A stretch of DNA of 64,000 bases from Prorocentrum cordatum (GCA_963575745.1 CAUYUJ010009791.1:158167-222166), one strand, 5' to 3'; numbered from the stretch's first letter, positions 40,068 to 50,425 are shown. Notes: generated by a model from the letters alone, not told the origin. Numbers and translations are program-made.

Positions 40068-40252
40068 CAAGAGGGGGGTGATGACTTCGGGGAGGGGTGG
40101 ACATCATGGAGTCGGCCATGATATCTCCCCAGATTTCGTGGCGCCTCGTCTTATTTCATGACGTCCCTGGCTCCCCCTTGGGGGCAGCGCGCGTGCCACC
40201 GGCCATGATTTGCACCTCCCCTCTTGGACGCCCCTCTCTTGGCCGCCCCCGA
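40068..40252. mobile_element. Family S MITE copy
   Basis: AAGAGGGGGGTGATGACTTC and CTCTCTTGGCCGCCCCCGAG are the ends. CATGATATCTCCCCAGA and CATGATTTGCACC are shared with 20600. Confidence 0.75.
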
Positions 40253-40703
40253 GGAACCATTTTGCCACAGAATTTCCAGATGTCTTATAACATGGATTAA
40301 ACATGTCCTAACCATGTAAAGATTGTGGTTTGAACATTTCATGACATGTTTCAAACATTTCAAACACATGTTTAATACAATGATCGGATATGCTTCAGGA
40401 GAAAGAAAAAACTCACAGACACGATTAGTCGTCGATCCCCAGGGAAATCTGGGAAAATCTGCGAAGTGGGGGGGGTAGACGAGAACCCAGAAAATAACCA
40501 AAGTATGGAGAATCCTGGGACGTGTGCGTACTTATTCGTGCGTCCCTGGGCCCCTCTGCTGTGAGGGTGTCCGTTGTCATGGCGTCCACAAGTCCGGGGA
40601 GGCCTGCCTCCCGTGGCAGGGGGGGGGGGCGCTTCCGCCGCCGCAGCTGCAGGCGGCCCCTCGCGGCCCCTTGGGCGGCCCCGAAGCACGCGCCGCAGCG
40701 ACG
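40253..40703. repeat. ACATGTTT-rich patch and family H copy
   Basis: AACATGTCCTAACCATG and CATTTCAAACACATG lie at 40300-40375. Family H covers 40395-40565 (TTCAGGAGAAAGAAAAAACT, GTCGTCGATCCCCAGGG, GTGCGTCCCTGGGCCCC). Confidence 0.65.
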
Positions 40704-41121
40704 CCTATAAGTCGGACGTGCCCCTCCACAGGAGTTTCGATGACGTTTTGACTCTCCTTGCGCATGTCTTGACTAGATGATGGTGTCTCGACTTGGTGAT
40801 GTTTTCTCCACAGGAGTTTCGACGATGTGTTTGACTTTTCTTGTGCATGATGTTTTGACCTCTCCTGTGCATGTCCTGACTGCTGTCTCGTTCTTCACCA
40901 GAGACAAAAGTACCACTACCACCATCCAGGGGGGTGGCTGCCCCACCCTCTCGAGCTGGTGGCACCTCGTTCCGGGCATGCCTCCAAAGAGTTCCCGGAA
41001 GGAGGTGCCACCAGCTCTATGGGAGGGAACGACCACCCCCCTAGCTGGTGGTAGTGGTACATTCGTCTCTCCTGAGTTCTTCCTCCAGGCTCCGCCTGCA
41101 GGGCGACGTGCCCGACCGAAA
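40704..41121. mobile_element. Family B MITE, long copy
   Basis: ATAAGTCGGACGTGCCCCTC and CCTGCAGGGCGACGTGCCCG are the ends; AGCGACGCCT before and AGCCACGCAC after agree at 7 of 10. The extra length comes from CCACAGGAGTTTCGAYGA duplicated at 40728 and 40808 and an inverted CAGAGACAAAAGTACCACTA/TGGTAGTGGTACATTCGTCT pair at 40900-41075. Confidence 0.65.
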
Positions 41122-41949
41122 GCCACGCACGGGGCGGCGGGCCCTCCGAGGGCGGCGCGCCGCTGCCGCCCTGCCTTCCGCCTTCGCCTCTCCGGGCCTC
41201 TGGGGAGGCCGTCGCCGCCACCGCTGGGCTCGCCGAGGAAGTCCGGGTCAGCACCGCAGCCCGGGAGAGGCCCGGGGAGCAGCAGCATCTCAGGGGCCCC
41301 CAGACGGAGTGGTGGCCACGCCGTGTGGTGAGTCGGTGGGGATTCGGGGTCACGCCGCACGGTTTTGGGACTCGGGTCGTTCTGTGAGGATGTTTGGGGC
41401 GACAGGGGCCTCCAGGGGCCCCAAAACCGTGCGCTGACGGACCGTGCGGCGAGGTCTTTGGGGACTTCGAGGTCACTGCACGGTCTGTCACCGCACCGCT
41501 TCGGGACTCCAAAGCATCGGTGTCTTCTGGTTCCTTGATATCCAGCGTTGCGAAAAAAGTTGCAGCACCGCCAAAAATCACGGCTGGAGCCCCCTAGACC
41601 CCATCTTGTTGCGTCACCCTCCGGGCCGGAGGGATCGGTGAGGGCCCCGCGGCCAGAAACGGTGCGACAACGCCCGTTCTGAACAAAAATGGTGTCGCAA
41701 GGATCTCAGGGTTTCCCAGAAAGTCTGGGGAAGGGGGCGGCGGCGGCGGCAGGAGGAGGAGGAGGAGGAGGAGGAAGAGGAGCAGGAGGAGGAGGAGGAT
41801 ATGGAGGAGGAGGAGGAGGAGGAGGAGGAGGATGAGTTGACCAGGAGTTGACCTCAAGGGATCTCGTCCCTGCTCAGAGGCGCAGCAGCAGCGGCAGCGG
41901 CGGCAGCTAAGGTCACCAAAGGCGGCCCCTGTGGGCACGGGTGCCTCCC
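41122..41949. other. Unassigned stretch, family Q copy and GGA tract
   Basis: Family Q-like sequence lies at 41170-41305 and a GGA tract at 41753-41835. The GGA tract is on the 3' side of retroelement 2. Confidence 0.5.
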
Positions 41950-41954
41950 ACTCG

Positions 41955-42296
41955 CTATCCGCTGTAAGTTCTGAAGCCTTTTCTTGGACCTCTTCGACAT
42001 CTGCCGTCAATGGTGGCAGCACGCCCACAACGCATGCAGAGCTTCAAACTCATGGATTCCCAAACATCTATCATGTGACTGGGATCAACACGATCGCCAT
42101 CCATCCAAAGCTCACCCGCCCACCGACGCACGTTGACCCCAGACATGTTGGGCGTCGAAGGCGGAAGAAGTGAAGAGGAGCACGGGCGGGCGCAGTCCTG
42201 GATGAGGGCGGTGGCGGAGACAATTTCCCCGCACACCGTGCACCTCCATCTGCCCCCGCACTCCAGAAATTGGTGCTGAGAGGAGGCAAAGGGCAC
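41955..42296 (-). pseudogene. C-terminal zinc-finger domain (retroelement 2)
   Basis: The minus-strand frame reads ECGGRWRCTVCGEIVSATAL, then ARPCSSSLLPPS, then GDRVDPSHMIDVWESMSLKL and CMRCGRAATIDGRCRRG. CxxC, PC, H and CxRCG spaced in this way suggest a zinc-binding tail, which in LINEs often binds nucleic acid. It lies beyond RNase H. The 3' end of the element is between here and the GGA tract at 41835; no poly(A) is visible. Confidence 0.5.
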
Positions 42297-42966
42297 GAAA
42301 CCTGCGGGAGGCGAGGAGACGAGGGCAGGAGGAGGGGCACAGTTCCGCCTCCCACGGATCAGTCTCAGCAGTTTTGGCGAGAGCCTGTACTGCCCTGCGT
42401 CTGACCAACCAGGCCGTTACATCAATCTCGTCGGTAGGCGGCAGGCCCGACACGGTGGCTAGTTCCCAATTGCGTTGGGCAGCTGACGACGCGAGGGAGT
42501 CCGCCGCCGCATTACTTTGTGAACGAAAAGCTTGCTGTGGAGACTGGATCGCCCCCTCTTCGTCTTCGTGGTGCGATGGCGTCCAATCCACAGCGACAGA
42601 ATGGGCACGGGATCGAACGGCGTTACGGATTCGGATCCACAGATCTTGATTGGTTTCCTTCACCGCGGGCTTCACACAACGTCCTGCGGTGGAGGCTCTA
42701 AAAAGGTCGAGGTGGTTCATGAAATACAGGAGCGGTCCCGATGTCAGCTCCAAGGCCAAACGAAACGCCAACAGTTCCGCCCTGGGCACACTCTGCCTGG
42801 GGCCTTCCAGAGGCAAAGAAGCTCCCCAGACCACCCGCCAAGACAACACCTGTTCAGGATCAAGCTCACGGATGGCAGCCCCAGCCCCGTATTTTTTTGC
42901 GTCTAGGGTCCTGGGAAAATGTCCCTCCCGAGCCGACCCCCAAAACAACCAAGGTGTCCAATGCAT
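42112..42966 (-). pseudogene. RNase H domain (retroelement 2)
   Basis: The frame continues from the RT part after a slip in a run of seven T on the plus strand (42892-42898; A7 on the coding strand). Just before the slip the coding frame reads LVVLGVGSGGTF, where RNase H has TDGSGG, so the first catalytic Asp is Val. After it come KKYGAGAAIRELDPEQ, PRQSVPRAELLAFRLALELT with the catalytic Glu, NQDLWIRIRNAV, SVAVDWTPSHHEDEEGA with the His region, and NAAADSLASSAA with the final Asp. RNase H would remove RNA from the cDNA hybrid. Loss of the first Asp suggests inactivity regardless of the slip. Confidence 0.75.
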
Positions 42967-44041
42967 AGGCTACATACGCACGGCCCCCCAGAAGAAGCAG
43001 ACCTTTCCTAGAGACCCTCAGCTCGTCAAGCGATGGAACAGCATGCTTCCCCAAGGGGACCCCACGCAGCCACACATTAGGCTCGATTAGAGCTCGAGGG
43101 TTCAGGCGGCCACTCTTCGCAAATGCCCCATGGTCACAGTTATGAGGGCACTCCCAGATGCGATGCTGCAGGGTCTCAGGCGCCAAACCGCACCTGCGAC
43201 ACTGAATAGCAATTACGTGCCCTTGCGCACGTTGGCGTTCTCGAGACCATTGCCCTCCAGCACAAACTGCCATGGTCAAGCCCCAGTTGGTATTGTCACG
43301 ATCTTGCTCACACCGCCTGAAATGTCTAGCCACTTGTAATAGATCAGCGCCTCCTTGGAGATCTTCTGCTCCTTCGAACTGCGAGACTTTAGCCAACAAC
43401 GTGCGCTTGGGATCTGAAGATAATTCATAAACAATGTTTGAAAGATCCACTTCGTGAAAGTGTTCTGAATGTGTGTGGGGGAATCTCCATTGTACTGCAC
43501 CTTCTGGCGTTTGGCAAACCAGTCGTTCTGGTAATTCGCAACGCCATCCAGCCTCATACAATGCGCCGATCAACGCAGTTGCTGGTCCACGAACACGCCG
43601 CCAGGTCATTTTGTCAGCCTTGATAATCTTGTTCGTGATCGCAGGCCGCGCCCTCTGAACGGCTAAGTGGAGGGAAAGGTGATGTGACCACAACGCAAGC
43701 CATTCTGAAATCAACTGTCTGGGCAACTCCAGGCCTGATTCCTTGCCTTGCATGACCGTTTGCAATACCGTGGCAAGGCATTTGCCTCGCTTGGTGTCCA
43801 CAGTGGCTGAAGCTGCCTGCCTGCGCGCCTGCGCCAACCTTGATGGTGGTGGCCCGAATACTTGATGCATTGATGACCGTGCGCAGCTTAAGGTTTGTCT
43901 CCCGTGGTCCACAACGCCTTGCACACTCGACGAAGCTTTGGCCCGGCGCCACGGCCCGAAGAATTCTAGCATGCTTCCGTTGTGCTGCAGTATGCCGTTT
44001 GCTCGCCCTCTGGCAGACTCGTTTCCTGCCTGCTGCTGCAT
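42866..44041 (-). pseudogene. Post-RT connection domain and zinc knuckle (retroelement 2)
   Basis: This is the longest intact retroelement frame in the window (391 codons from an internal Met). It includes SEWLALWSHHLSLHLAVQRA then MTWRRVRGPATALIGALYEA then GWRCELP, a stretch typical of LINEs between RT and RNase H. A zinc knuckle follows: CRRCGLAPETLQHRIWECPH, with the CxxC...H...C spacing of the RVT-associated zinc finger. The frame ends shortly after the first RNase H strand because of the A7 slip. The Met at the start is probably not a true initiator, since RT sequence continues upstream in another frame. Confidence 0.75.
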
Positions 44042-44720
44042 CTATACCGAGATCTGTGGAGGCCAGCTTGAATGTGATGTGACAGGGGCACTTACGTGTT
44101 TCAGGCCCTTGGTGGCTTTCTTCCCCAAGGACGTGGAAGAAGCGATGATTTCTGTCTTGGACGAGATGACCAGACGCGCACGTTTGAACTGGTTGGCCAA
44201 CTCCTGACCGCTCTCTTTCACTCGGTAAATGACTTCCACGTCCGTGTTCGTTTCTGCTCTGGCAACTGTACCACCAATAGTTGTAGCCAGAATAGTATTT
44301 GGAGAGACTTGATGCACTCGCTGCAGGATGGGATGAAGAAAGAATTTTGCGTGTTGAGCACCGCGAGGACTGCCGGCGACGATTCATCTGGTGACCGAGA
44401 TAGGCCCCCCTGTCCAGTCCCTGAACTTGAGAAACCTCGGCGCAACGCACACCTGGACCTCAATCAGGATTATGACTGCTTGGTAACCCACCCAGTTGGC
44501 CGCCTCCAGTAACAGACTTTGCTAGACGCTGGAATAGAACTCCCTCAGATCCAGCAGTAGCGTGACAATCTTTCTGCCATTGACGGAGCCGACCTCGTCG
44601 AGCAGCGCTTGCACCATGGCAGCTCTCAGCGCCGATGAGCCTGTTCAAGGCCGTATCCCAGAATTCACGCAAGGCTCGCGGCCACTGGGCCGCAGGGCCA
44701 GCACGGGTTTGACGCAATAC
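43614..44720 (-). pseudogene. Reverse transcriptase, C-terminal part (retroelement 2)
   Basis: Fragments in different frames align with the thumb side of LINE RT. ARLVISSKTEIIASSTSLGK then KATKGLK is the segment following the YxDD motif, where the primer-grip region begins. TFKLASTDLGIDAAAGRKRV follows in another frame and matches the conserved DLGVDA block. Upstream, REFWDTALNRLIGAESCHG near 44650 may be part of the fingers or palm. The catalytic YxDD itself is not recognised, so either it is decayed or its frame is too broken to read. Confidence 0.55.
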
Positions 44721-45148
44721 CTTCCCAGTGGTGTGTAGTAAGCCTAGTACTCGATCTTCTCATTTTTAGGTTTAGCTGCCAGTGCGCCGAGAGTGGCAGG
44801 AATCTGCCGTGGCCTGGACCCAGTGCATTCAGCATGGTTCAAGAGGTCTGTGGAAGCCTGCCTGCCTTCCTGCGGTAGCCGCTCGATGTCATTGCCGCCG
44901 ACGCCGTCGACCCCTCGGCTATGCTAGCAGGCATGAGGCCAATAGCCTCACCCACCTCAGTGAGGATGATGGTCGGGGGGTCCTCCTGCCGAGCACGATC
45001 GTGACATGCGCGAAGCGCGCGGACATGACCTTGCATGTTGTGTCTTGCTTGCCTGTCCAGACTGGCGCCCAGAACTGCGAGCGGCTGCGCGTGACCTCGG
45101 TGGGGCTCGCCTGTCCCTGGACCTGCTGGGTGTCAGGTGGCCACTCTT

Positions 45149-45607
45149 TTACATGGCGATGGAGGGCTCCGTGGGGAGGTCCTCCAGGTGATGTTGACCC
45201 ACTTCGCGAACTTGCGCTGCCCTTTCGGAAGTGCTCTTGTTTGGGCTCGAACTGGGTGCTATTACGCAAATTCTAATACAGTGTCCAAGTGACCCATGGT
45301 GGAGTAACGTTCTGGTTGAACTTGATGATCTGCTGGCAATCCTGATTCGAGTAGAGGTGGGCGCTTCCTCCTCATGCTGGAGGTCTACGCCCATGTCGGG
45401 TGTGTCATAATCCTCGGCATCCATGGTGTTCGCCACTGGCTTGGCGTCCAGCGCCAAGCCTGAATCCAGCACGTGCGCGACGAAACCTTCCAAATTTGCC
45501 GAGGAGCTACATTGAATGCCATCGGGCGCAGCACCGACGCTCCTCGACGGGGCGGAAGGCCCCCCTGCCCCTGCGAGGCCGCTCCCGAGACCACCGTTCT
45601 GACGCAT
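45149..45607 (-). pseudogene. Unassigned open frame within retroelement 2
   Basis: The frame includes LEGFVAHVLDSGLALDAKPV and an acidic MDAEDYDTPDMGVDLQHEEE. No domain is recognised. Its place between the endonuclease-like and RT regions suggests a linker or a decayed piece of either. Confidence 0.3.
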
Positions 45608-45769
45608 TTCCCTTTGCGTGGTTAGGGTGGCAATTTATGATGAGGGCGCCATCGGAGGGGCAACTCAATCGACGGCGATGGGGGCGTGCCGCAAACCGAC
45701 AAAGGCGAAATTTAAGTACCTGTAGGCGCTGAGATGGAAGCCGGCGCGGGGAGGCGCCAAGAACCCCCA

Positions 45770-46240
45770 AGCGGCCCCTCTTCCTGGAGCCCCCCTCGCG
45801 GTCTCCTGCCACAGCGAGCTTGCCGCCCCCAGCGGTGCTCTGCCGGAAACAGGACTCACGCGGTGCTGCGGCAGGATGGGGCGTCTCCACATTTCCTGGG
45901 CCCACGGCACCTTCCTCTGAGATCTGCGAACATGGCGCGGACATTGAAGTAGCAGTCGTCAACCTCTGTGGGGTGGAAGTTACCGCGGAAGATGCTAGTC
46001 GTCTTCCGCGTGACGCAATCCTTGACGAGGTGGCTGCGCTCTGCTGATCCTCCATCGATCCCCCAGTCCTGGAGGCTGCCTCTTGGTCTCCTGCGCACCG
46101 TGAGCGCGCTGACTCCAGCGGAGCTCTGCCGAACGCAGGACTCTGGAGGTGCTGCGGCAGGATAGGAATCTCCATTATCTCAGGGCTAGTGCGCTAGCTG
46201 CCCGAGATCTGCGAACTTGGACAGGCAACCGGTGTCGGCG
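45770..46240 (-). repeat. Internal duplication within retroelement 2
   Basis: On the minus strand TTCGCAGATCTC, then ATGGAG or ATGTGGAG, then CCATCCTGCCGCAGCACC/CTATCCTGCCGCAGCACC, then GGCAGAGCTCCGCTGG/GGCAGAGCACCGCTGG and GCAGGAGACC occur twice in the same order about 300 bp apart (near 46220-46080 and near 45935-45790). Confidence 0.7.
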
Positions 46241-46749
46241 CAGAAGGCTGTCCTTCACGACGCCGGTCGTCAGGCGGCAGCCCGAAGGGTGCAGCTGTGC
46301 CATGGTAACCCAGATGTGTAGGAACACGTGAGATCAATTTTGCAACGCCTGGACATAAGGATGCGTTTGGATCGACGGTGAGATGTCGATCAGGCAATGG
46401 GGACTTCTCAACGGGGACTTCGACACGACGAAATGCCGCTTCCCATTCCAGGGTGGTAGCGGTAGGGGCGAACAACTTACGGCGCAGTTGGGCGCAGGGC
46501 CCACGCTCTTGTTCAGCATGCTTGCCAAAGAGGCTGCCGGTGGATGCCGACTCGAAGTGCGAGGCGATATTGGACAGCGCTTGAGCAGGATAGACTGCTG
46601 ACGGAGGTCGTTCTGCTTTCCGACTATATTTCGGAATCCGGCGAAGATGGTTCGCGGCCCAGTCTTCGGCCCAGTCTTCGGCCGCCTGGTCCTGGATGTG
46701 ATTTTACCTGGGGAGGACCTGGACGTTTCCCACACTCGCTGGAAGCAAT

Positions 46750-47411
46750 TTCGTCTACCCTTGGACAACGGGTCCGCGTGCTGTTCCTGGGGGCAGATGG
46801 CCTCTTCGAGCGACCTGATCCACTGCGCGTAGGCAATGATAAGTTGCTGTTGCTCCTCCGGCGACTCTGGAGACTAGGGGCCTCAGGAACTGCATGCCCG
46901 AGAAGTCTAGACCTGCCCCAATAAGTCTAGTAGCCGCCAAGACGCTCTCCTCCCAGACATACAGAGTGACGCGGAACCCCTTCTCCTCATCCTGCTCCTT
47001 GTGTTTCTCCTCCAGCTGCTCATTCATCCCCTGGAAGGCCTCCTGGCATGCTCAACCAATCGAGGACCTAGCATGTTGGGCTCGACGACTAGAGCGACGA
47101 CTGCCTTCTTGTTGTTGCTGATTGGGTTCGGGGCGAGCTGGTCGAGGCCGAGGGAGAGTCAAGGAGCGATGCCACCATCTTTGATGCTGCCCTTCGAGCC
47201 GAACATGTAGCCCGCAATGCGGGGCATATGGTACATCAAGGGCCGCTAGGATGCGCGCCTCTTCAACGTGTGTCTTCGAGAACGGGGCGAGTTTGCAGGT
47301 CCCCTTGGCCTCGCGCAGGTAGCGGGCCGCCTGCGGGACCCATTGAGTAATGTTGGCGGAGAAGAGGTGCTCGTCAAAGTCTTTACTGGGCTGCGCCTTT
47401 GCGGCCTGCAC
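46750..47411 (-). pseudogene. Endonuclease-like N-terminal part (retroelement 2)
   Basis: The frame from 47411 reads DEHLFSANITQWVPQAARYL and then KLAPFSKTHVEEARI. A strand with ANxTxW followed, about 25-30 residues later, by an (E/K)TH-type motif is how endonuclease domains begin in this type of element; here Lys replaces the usual metal-binding Glu. After a frame change, MNEQLEEKHKEQDEEKGFRV then TLYVWEESVLAATRLIGAGL follows. The assignment is by position and weak motif match only. Confidence 0.4.
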
Positions 47412-47480
47412 CTTTGGCGATATTGCCAGTAGTGCGACCGCGAGCGCCAGCGACAGCCATGAGACCTTCCTTGGCAGCCT

Positions 47481-48243
47481 TCAGCGTTGGGGGCTTGCCG
47501 TCGGCCACGCGCCTGGCCGCCTATAGGGGGGCCTCCTTGGCTGCCTGGATGGCTGCCTCCTGCTGCTCCTCTGTGAGCGCTGGCAGACTTGAAGTTGACG
47601 CCCCCGAGCCCGAAGCGTTGCCGTCACCTTCGCGCGGCGCCTGCTCAGGCTGGTGTTGCTGCTCTGGTGGAGTAGCTGGGGCAGGCTCTTCCGCTCGAGG
47701 TACCGGCGTTCCTCCTTCGCCTTGCTGGGGCTGAGACGGCTTTCTTGATGTCCGCGACGAGTTGCTCGAAACGCTGCTAGCATGAGAGAAGCTCCCGTCG
47801 ATGTCGCTGAAGCTAGTGTTGCCACTACCGAAGGTCCTGTTGCACCTCCCCTCCACGTGCTGGTCCAGATCTCCTCGAGATACTGCTTGGCTGCCAGCAG
47901 TTTGTTGGCAACCTTGGTGAGCTTCTTGGACTCCCGCATGGCCGTGGTGCGCGCCGAGCCCATGCGTTGTTTGGCGGACTGAGTGGGGTTCACCGCCTGC
48001 TGCTGTTTCTTCTCCTTTTTGCCCTCGCGACCTCCCGCTGTAGAAGCTTGCCTGCCTCGGACTGGAGCAGCGACTGCGGTGGGAGCGCGAAAACTGCCGC
48101 TGAAGAGTCATCCCCCTGACACACCTTGAGCTGCCAAGGTGGTTTGCCAGCGGGCGATGCGGCATCAGGCTGAGACTGGGGGCCTGAATCTTCACGGGGT
48201 CGCTTGGGCCCTTTGATATCCATGGATGTACCACAGAATTCAC
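47481..48243 (-). pseudogene. ORF1 middle and C-terminal part (retroelement 2)
   Basis: After a frameshift near 48000, NPTQSAKQRMGSARTTAMRE then SKKLTKVANKLLAAKQYLEE gives a basic, probable coiled-coil helix. After another change the frame gives TSFSDIDGSFSHASSVSSNS then acidic, Glu/Pro/Gln-rich sequence ending PALTEEQQEAAIQAAKEAPL and a stop at about 47521. The pattern (helix, then low-complexity linker) fits a LINE gag. Confidence 0.5.
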
Positions 48244-48340
48244 ACTTGTAGATGCTCTGGAGAATTATCCAGTTGTAGTTCCAACGTCCACAGTCACAAA
48301 ACGCGAACGTTTGACCATATACATTCTTCTTATAACCCAT
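47990..48340 (-). pseudogene. ORF1 N-terminal zinc-ribbon region (retroelement 2)
   Basis: The ATG at 48340 is the first after the spliced leader. The product begins MGYKKNVYGQTFAFCDCGRW and continues NYNWIILQSIYKCEFCGTSM, a CxCGxWNY...CxxCG zinc ribbon. A basic nuclear-signal-like KGPKRPRED follows, then Pro/Ser-rich sequence and a basic end REVARAKRRR. The stop after 116 codons is probably due to a frameshift, because gag-like sequence continues in another frame. The zinc ribbon probably binds nucleic acid. The start choice is well supported by the leader. Confidence 0.65.
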
Positions 48341-48450
48341 CGCCTAGAGTTTGAGTGCGCAAAATGTTGGGGACGGTCCCCAGTGCAGTAAACTGATGCT
48401 GGCCGCGAACCCCACGCGCTTGGCTGAATTCCTCGAGCAATGTCTCCGGA

Positions 48451-48470
48451 CTTGAGCCAAAATGGCTACG
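48451..48470 (-). promoter_or_regulatory. Relict dinoflagellate spliced leader
   Basis: The plus strand reads CTTGAGCCAAAATGGCTACG, the exact complement of the last 20 bases of the 22-base dinoflagellate spliced leader. In the genome this leader is expected only in SL RNA genes or in reverse-transcribed mRNA. Here it lies directly upstream of a LINE ORF1, with no donor-like GT following it on the minus strand (TCCGGA follows) and no SL-RNA-like tail, so it is a relict copied from a trans-spliced transcript. Confidence 0.95.
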
Positions 48471-48744
48471 TAGGAGGAGGAGGGAAGAGGAGGAGGAGGA
48501 GGAGGGAAGAGGAGGAGGAGGAGGGGGGGAAGGAGGAGGAGGGAAGAGGAGGAGGAGGAGGAGGAGGAGGCGGAGGCGGAGGAGGAGGGAAAGTTGCTGC
48601 TGCAGGCAGCTGGTTCCGGCCCCGCCGCCGGGCTCTGGCCTCGGCCCGGGAAGGCCAGCCGCACCTAGCCGATTCGGTAGCCGCCCCTGTTGTTGTCCCC
48701 CCCGCCCGTCGTGCGTCCCGAGGTCCAAGGACCCAGACACCCTC
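48471..48744. repeat. GGA tract next to the spliced leader, then GC-rich flank
   Basis: GGAGGAGG with GGAAGAGGAGG interruptions runs to about 48590. It starts one or two bases beyond the leader. Confidence 0.85.
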
Positions 48745-48915
48745 GAGTCATGAACATATCATGAAGATAGGCTTTTGCTATTTCTGGCCTCTCGGAGCCC
48801 TCGCCGGGCCTCGGGACCGTCAAAAAACGATTCAGGATGAGCAACCGGTCCTATGGAGTGGGTCGGGACCTCTGGGGGTCGACGCTGGGGAAAAAAACAT
48901 GACGTCGGGGGTCTG
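48745..48915. mobile_element. Family F MITE copy
   Basis: GACACCCTCGAGTCATGAAC and ACATGACGTCGGGGGTCTGG are inverted ends. GCCCTCGCCGGGCCTCGGGA, CGTCAAAAAACGATTCAGGA and GGGTCGGGACC follow the family order. Confidence 0.8.
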
Positions 48916-49421
48916 GGGTGTTCCGCCCAGCTCTCGTGCGCCCCGAGATCCAAGGAAGGGGCTCAGTGGCTTGGCATCGATTGGACGTGTGCCTGTTTTC
49001 GGCGAGCACCCTCGAGGAGCATGCTGAAGCATCGAGCAAAAGTCAAAGCACGCACGCATTCGACAAACATGCACGGGGAGTGGACCTCCGAGCGATGGCG
49101 AGGTGGGCGAATCTGGATCCCTGAGTTCTGGCCCAGAAGAAGTAAGCGTTTCTTCCAGAGGGCGCAGAACGCGGGCGCCTCGGCAGCATGCTTGGTCGGG
49201 GTTCCAGAGACGGGGTCCATGCAAACGGGGATGAATCAGATCGCCGGATCTTCCAGGATGCTGCAGGGCCAGGGGCGCATTGACCCGGGCTGGGGTGCAG
49301 GATCCTGCAGGATCTTGCCAGGTCCTGCAATGCCTGACTGACCCGGGTTTGGATTGCCCCGGGTCCGTAGATCCCCGGAAGAAGGAGGCGTTCCTTCCAG
49401 GCGGCGCGCAACGCCATCGCT
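48916..49421. other. Unassigned stretch with GACCCGGG repeats
   Basis: 49250-49380 shares GGATCCTGCAGGATC and GACCCGGGTTTGGATTG-type sequence with 32560-32770. No gene is recognised. Confidence 0.45.
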
Positions 49422-49569
49422 AAGTCGGGCCTGTCCCTCCACATGAGAAATATTCAAAAATAGTCTGGGGACGATGTTTCTATTATTTTTGTATGTTTCA
49501 GTTGTTTTTGTTGGAGGCTATTTCTTATGTCTCCTCAAATCCGCCTGTGGGACGACACGCCCGACCTGA
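49422..49569. mobile_element. Family B MITE copy
   Basis: TAAGTCGGGCCTGTCCCTCC and CGCCTGTGGGACGACACGCC then CGACCTG are inverted ends. ACGCCATCGC before and ACACCAGCGC after agree at 8 of 10 positions. Confidence 0.85.
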
Positions 49570-50159
49570 CACCAGCGCCGCGGCACTCTGCTTGGGTGGC
49601 GCGTGTCGGTCAGACTCGTGGCAACGAACTCTCCCAGGGGCTCTTGCAGCAGAAACAGGCTGTGGCCCTTCCAGTGACGCAGGGGACTGGAAGTGATCAG
49701 AGAGAGAGAGCGGAACGGAGAGGAACGGTCGGCATGCAAGCGCTCATTATGGCAGCCAGCCATCGTCGTTTTCGTCCTTCGGTTTTCCAGCTGCCTAGGC
49801 ACGTCGCCAGCGGAGCTGTTGGTTCAATCGCATGTGCAGCCAAGCGTCGGTTCAGACGTTCCAAAGACAGCTGCGAAGTTGTTTTAACGAATTCATGGGC
49901 AAGCTCGTTCGCTCCTGGCCTGGAAGTAGTGGTGCAGAAAGAGATGCCCAGTATTTGGAGAATTGAAGTCGAGGGGTCTGGCGCAAGTATCCTCCTCAGC
50001 AGGCAGACTTGTCTGTTTAATGGGCTGCCGCAAGTCTATGGTATGCCCGCCCATGTTACCACTCGAATGGCCCAGCGGTCGTGCCATGGGCAACTCTGTG
50101 CGAGCCTCCAAGCCATGAGTTGGCATGGTCGGCGGCGCGGAACAGCCTCTAGTTTCTAG
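49570..50159 (+). CDS. Open frame of ordinary composition, unrecognised
   Basis: The frame that ends at 50159 stays open across 590 bp free of simple repeats, unusual here. The reading includes MQALIMAASHRRFRPSVFQL, SCEVVLTNSWASSFAPGLEV and VVQKEMPSIWRIEVEGSGAS. No domain is recognised and no splice or leader signal is seen. The upstream ATG of the longer ORF lies inside a family B MITE, so it is not credible; an internal Met near 49734 is possible. It may be a host exon, a decayed element or chance. Confidence 0.2.
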
Positions 50160-50231
50160 ATCACCGACATGGGATGGCCTTGCGAGCCCCATTCACCTTC
50201 CCTTCTCTTTCCTCCTCCCCCGCCCTCCGCC

Positions 50232-50425
<194 letters not shown>

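Larger units (their letters stand above)
41950..48470 (-). mobile_element. Retroelement 2: near full-length LINE with spliced leader at its 5' end
   Basis: On the minus strand, in order: spliced leader (48470-48451), 110-nt leader without any ATG, zinc-ribbon ORF1 (48340 on), acidic and coiled-coil stretches, endonuclease-like remains (about 47400-46750), RT C-terminal part (about 44720-43600), zinc knuckle (about 43200), RNase H (about 42970-42400) and a terminal zinc finger (42296-41955). The total is about 6.5 kb. Frameshifts and stops break it in several places. GGA tracts lie on both sides (41753-41835 and 48471-48590). The structure fits a retrotransposed, trans-spliced mRNA. Confidence 0.8.
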
